Source of the DNA: Shewanella halifaxensis HAW-EB4
GTDB taxonomy: Bacteria > Pseudomonadota > Gammaproteobacteria > Enterobacterales > Shewanellaceae
Assembly (NCBI RefSeq): GCF_000019185.1
Contig: NC_010334.1
Location: 1,240,001-1,304,000 of the forward strand
Direction of reading: 5' to 3'
Length of the DNA: 64,000 nt
Part shown: positions 62,238 to 64,000 of the stretch, in pieces
How positions within the stretch are numbered: the stretch's first letter is position 1
Layout: each line of letters opens with the position of its first letter
Position numbers and translations under genes: made by a program
The notes under the pieces: model-generated
Told to the model about the DNA's origin: nothing
Database searches by the model: none
What the model saw: the letters and a program-made list of their open reading frames with translations, nothing else

Positions 62238-63149
62238 ATGAAACATCTACCCAGTTTAAAGAATCTGTTTTATCTGGTGAATCTACATCAAGAGCAGAAC
62301 TTCAACAGAGCCGCTAAAATATGCCACGTTAGCCAGTCGACTTTGTCGAGTGGGATTCAAAACCTTGAAGAGCAGTTAGGCCATCAGTTGATCGAGCGTG
62401 ACCATAAGTCATTTATCTTTACCGCGATCGGTGAGGAAGTGGTGATGCGTTCTCGTAAGTTGTTGACCGATGTTGATGATCTCGTTGAACTTGTTAAGCA
62501 TCAAGGTGAGCCTATGACGGGAGAAATCCGTTTAGGTTGTATTCCTACCATCGCGCCTTTCTTACTGAGCAATGTTGTTCAGCATTGCAAACAAGTTTAT
62601 CCTGAACTGACGCTGTTTCTAAAGGAAGACACAACCGAACGTCTGATTGATGCCTTAGGGAAAGGTGAGCTGGATCTGTTATTGCTTGCTCTTCCAGTCG
62701 ATACCAGCGGCTTCCATAGGATGAAGGTCGGGATCGATCCGTTCAAAATGGTGGTGCATAAAGATTTGAGCGATGAGATCCATGAACCCATCGACTACCA
62801 AGATCTGCCGGATGAAAGTATATTTTTACTGCAAGCTGAGCATTGTATAACGGGTCATGCGATTACGGCTTGTCAGTTAGGCGAGAGTGTTAAAATTAAC
62901 CCATTTGCGGCAACGAGTTTACACACCTTGGTGCAAATGGTTAACTGTAAGCTCGGCACAACGTTCTTACCCCAGATGGCTATCGATGCGGGTATTTTAA
63001 ATAATACCGATTTAATCACTATGGCCCCGCCAGGTGAAACGCCATACCGAGATATTGGTTTGGTTTGGCGCCAAACCTCTAGCCGTATTTTGACCTTTAG
63101 AACCATGGGGCTAGAGATCCAAAAGTTATTAGAGCAAGATGATGAATAG
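62238..63149 (+). CDS. oxyR: Hydrogen peroxide-responsive LysR-type regulator OxyR
   Basis: A 303-residue LysR regulator. The N-terminal helix-turn-helix is NFNRAAKICHVSQSTLSSGIQNLEEQLG. The redox pair is Cys203 and Cys212 in EHCITGHAITACQ, nine residues apart as in E. coli (Cys199/Cys208) and with the same numbers as in S. oneidensis OxyR (from memory). It should form a disulfide on peroxide exposure and control catalase and Dps-type genes. The ATG at 62238 gives the family start MKHLPSLKNLFYLV; an ATG at 62217 adds seven residues and is not preferred. Confidence 0.93.
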   Translation: MKHLPSLKNLFYLVNLHQEQNFNRAAKICHVSQSTLSSGIQNLEEQLGHQLIERDHKSFIFTAIGEEVVMRSRKLLTDVDDLVELVKHQGEPMTGEIRLGCIPTIAPFLLSNVVQHCKQVYPELTLFLKEDTTERLIDALGKGELDLLLLALPVDTSGFHRMKVGIDPFKMVVHKDLSDEIHEPIDYQDLPDESIFLLQAEHCITGHAITACQLGESVKINPFAATSLHTLVQMVNCKLGTTFLPQMAIDAGILNNTDLITMAPPGETPYRDIGLVWRQTSSRILTFRTMGLEIQKLLEQDDE

Positions 63150-63171
63150 TTAGCTGGGATTGCTAAAACAG

Positions 63172-63200
63172 AAAAGCCGATATGATTATCGGCTTTTTAT
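63172..63200 (+). terminator. Bidirectional terminator between oxyR and cyaC
   Basis: Stem AAAAGCCGATA / TATCGGCTTTT with a 4-base loop, between convergent genes, with T runs on both sides. Confidence 0.92.
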
Positions 63201-63210
63201 TTTTTAAGAT

Positions 63211-64000
63211 TTAGCTATTTTTAGGTGTAACGCCAAACACTTCGATAGAGTGTTGCTTACCTTTAAGCTTGATAGGCCCTAAGCTGTTCAGATTGTATTT
63301 TGAATCGCTGTATTCAAGGCGCGATTGTAGCGAGCCTGAAATCAACATACGCTGACCGAGTGGGTTACATTGATCTTGTAATCGAGCTAAGGTGTTGAGC
63401 ACATCGCTAAAGAAACTGATCTCCTGCTTTTGTACGCCAACAACGGCTGCTACGACTTGACCGCAATGGGCAGCAGCCTTAAATTTTGGCACAAAGCCAT
63501 ACTGCTCTTCAAAGTAGCGTCTTTGCCAACTTAGTTGCTGGCTAAACTCATAATAAATATTAAAGCATCTGTCTTCTTTTATACCGTCTTTTAGAGGCCA
63601 ATAGATAAGAACGGCATCACCCATATAACGGTAGATCTCGGCTTCGTTATTGGTGACTGTATCGGCCAATAAACTAAAGCTGTCTTGAATTAAGCGGCTA
63701 AAACGATAATCTCCGAGCGATTCTGCATGGGTGGTTGATGCCACCATGTCTAAATACAGAAATAGTCGCTGTTCATACCTAGGCTTATGATATTTACCTA
63801 AGCCGATATTAAATAACACTCTTGGGCCAACCAATAATGCCATCTGCTCAATAAATGCGAGCCCCACGCGAACCACGACTAAGTAGACAATCAAAGCTTG
63901 GAATGAAGGGCTATAAAGAATGTGCGCAGTTAACATTTGGCGCAGTGTGGTCATATGGTTCTCGATGGCCCACATGTTGAGATATTGGGTGATATAGGCC
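63211..64000 (-). CDS. cyaC: Class III adenylate cyclase (CyaC-like), N-terminus outside window
   Basis: At least 263 residues in an open frame that runs off the window; the first ATG inside (63975) is unlikely to be the start. It begins in hydrophobic sequence (a membrane helix around FQALIVYLVVVRVGLAF), followed by a cyclase homology domain: LFLYLDMVASTTHAESLG and YRYMGDAVLIYW carry the two metal-binding Asp residues, and FFSDVLNTLARLQDQC carries the Asp plus Asn/Arg of the nucleotide and transition-state site. Its place after oxyR matches S. oneidensis CyaC (SO_1329, from memory). It should make cAMP for CRP, which in Shewanella governs anaerobic respiration. Confidence 0.88.
   Translation of the reverse strand, partial: AYITQYLNMWAIENHMTTLRQMLTAHILYSPSFQALIVYLVVVRVGLAFIEQMALLVGPRVLFNIGLGKYHKPRYEQRLFLYLDMVASTTHAESLGDYRFSRLIQDSFSLLADTVTNNEAEIYRYMGDAVLIYWPLKDGIKEDRCFNIYYEFSQQLSWQRRYFEEQYGFVPKFKAAAHCGQVVAAVVGVQKQEISFFSDVLNTLARLQDQCNPLGQRMLISGSLQSRLEYSDSKYNLNSLGPIKLKGKQHSIEVFGVTPKNS

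Noticed and set aside
1..64000. CRISPR arrays, insertion sequences, prophage genes, tRNA or rRNA genes
   Set aside because: No spaced repeat arrays, no transposase or integrase frames, and no sequence recognised as tRNA or rRNA were found. Small tRNAs cannot be ruled out entirely by eye.

Overview
The window is chromosomal DNA from a gamma-proteobacterium, almost certainly a marine Shewanella. The gene order tsaD / plsY / folB / folK / uppP ... hemL ... erpA ... anmK / tyrS ... mtnN ... gltBD ... hptA / oxyR / cyaC is, as I recall it, the order around SO_1289 to SO_1329 in S. oneidensis. The HptA phosphotransfer protein and an OxyR with Cys203/Cys212 are typical of that genus. No rRNA, tRNA, CRISPR array, transposase or prophage was found. 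Accessory modules and decayed genes are inserted into an otherwise conserved housekeeping backbone.

Layout. 1-8 kb: the end of tsaD, a 2OG-Fe(II) oxygenase, plsY (TTG start), the folate genes folB-folK, uppP, rlmA, an L,D-transpeptidase, Braun-type lpp and cca. 8-14 kb: the gspA-gspB assembly pair, nhaD, hemL and a decayed second pyrB. 14-18 kb: an AT-rich insert with a diheme lipoprotein, apbE and a short Bacteroidetes-like lgt, with an FNR/EtrA-type palindrome upstream of apbE. 18-25 kb: a frameshifted Bax-family glucosaminidase, a sulfite dehydrogenase operon with three c-type cytochromes, and a CLC-family chloride protein. 24-31 kb: a membrane protein with erpA, two small proteins, an alkaline phosphatase and a secreted S9 peptidase. 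31-36 kb: a TonB-dependent receptor divergent from a membrane-bound regulator with a winged helix and a beta-propeller-like sensor. 36-44 kb: anmK, mepM-like, tyrS, small envelope proteins, a CbiB/CobD-like protein and mtnN. 44-47 kb: a CHASE3-GGDEF cyclase, a GNAT enzyme and a MarR regulator. 47-53.5 kb: a choline-to-glycine-betaine cluster (betI-betB-betA, divergent BCCT-like transporter, TorF-type porin) with a BetI-type operator. 54-64 kb: gltBD with a LiuR-like palindrome upstream, a YhcC-type radical SAM protein, hptA, oxyR and a partial class III adenylate cyclase.

How the parts fit. Respiratory and redox functions recur: sulfite oxidation feeding c-type cytochromes, a periplasmic heme/flavin module under a likely anaerobic switch, HptA for Arc signalling, and OxyR. 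Marine osmotic and ion handling is represented by nhaD, the bet cluster and the CLC protein. Peptide use is suggested by the receptor-peptidase-regulator module.

The best candidate for something undescribed is the apbE plus diheme lipoprotein pair. The lipoprotein carries an Asp-x-x-Thr-Gly-Ala-Ser stretch that fits the ApbE flavinylation motif, which would make it a lipid-anchored heme-flavin protein. This is a hypothesis from motif and context only. Coordinates and motifs were read by eye; family names come from recognition, with no database search.
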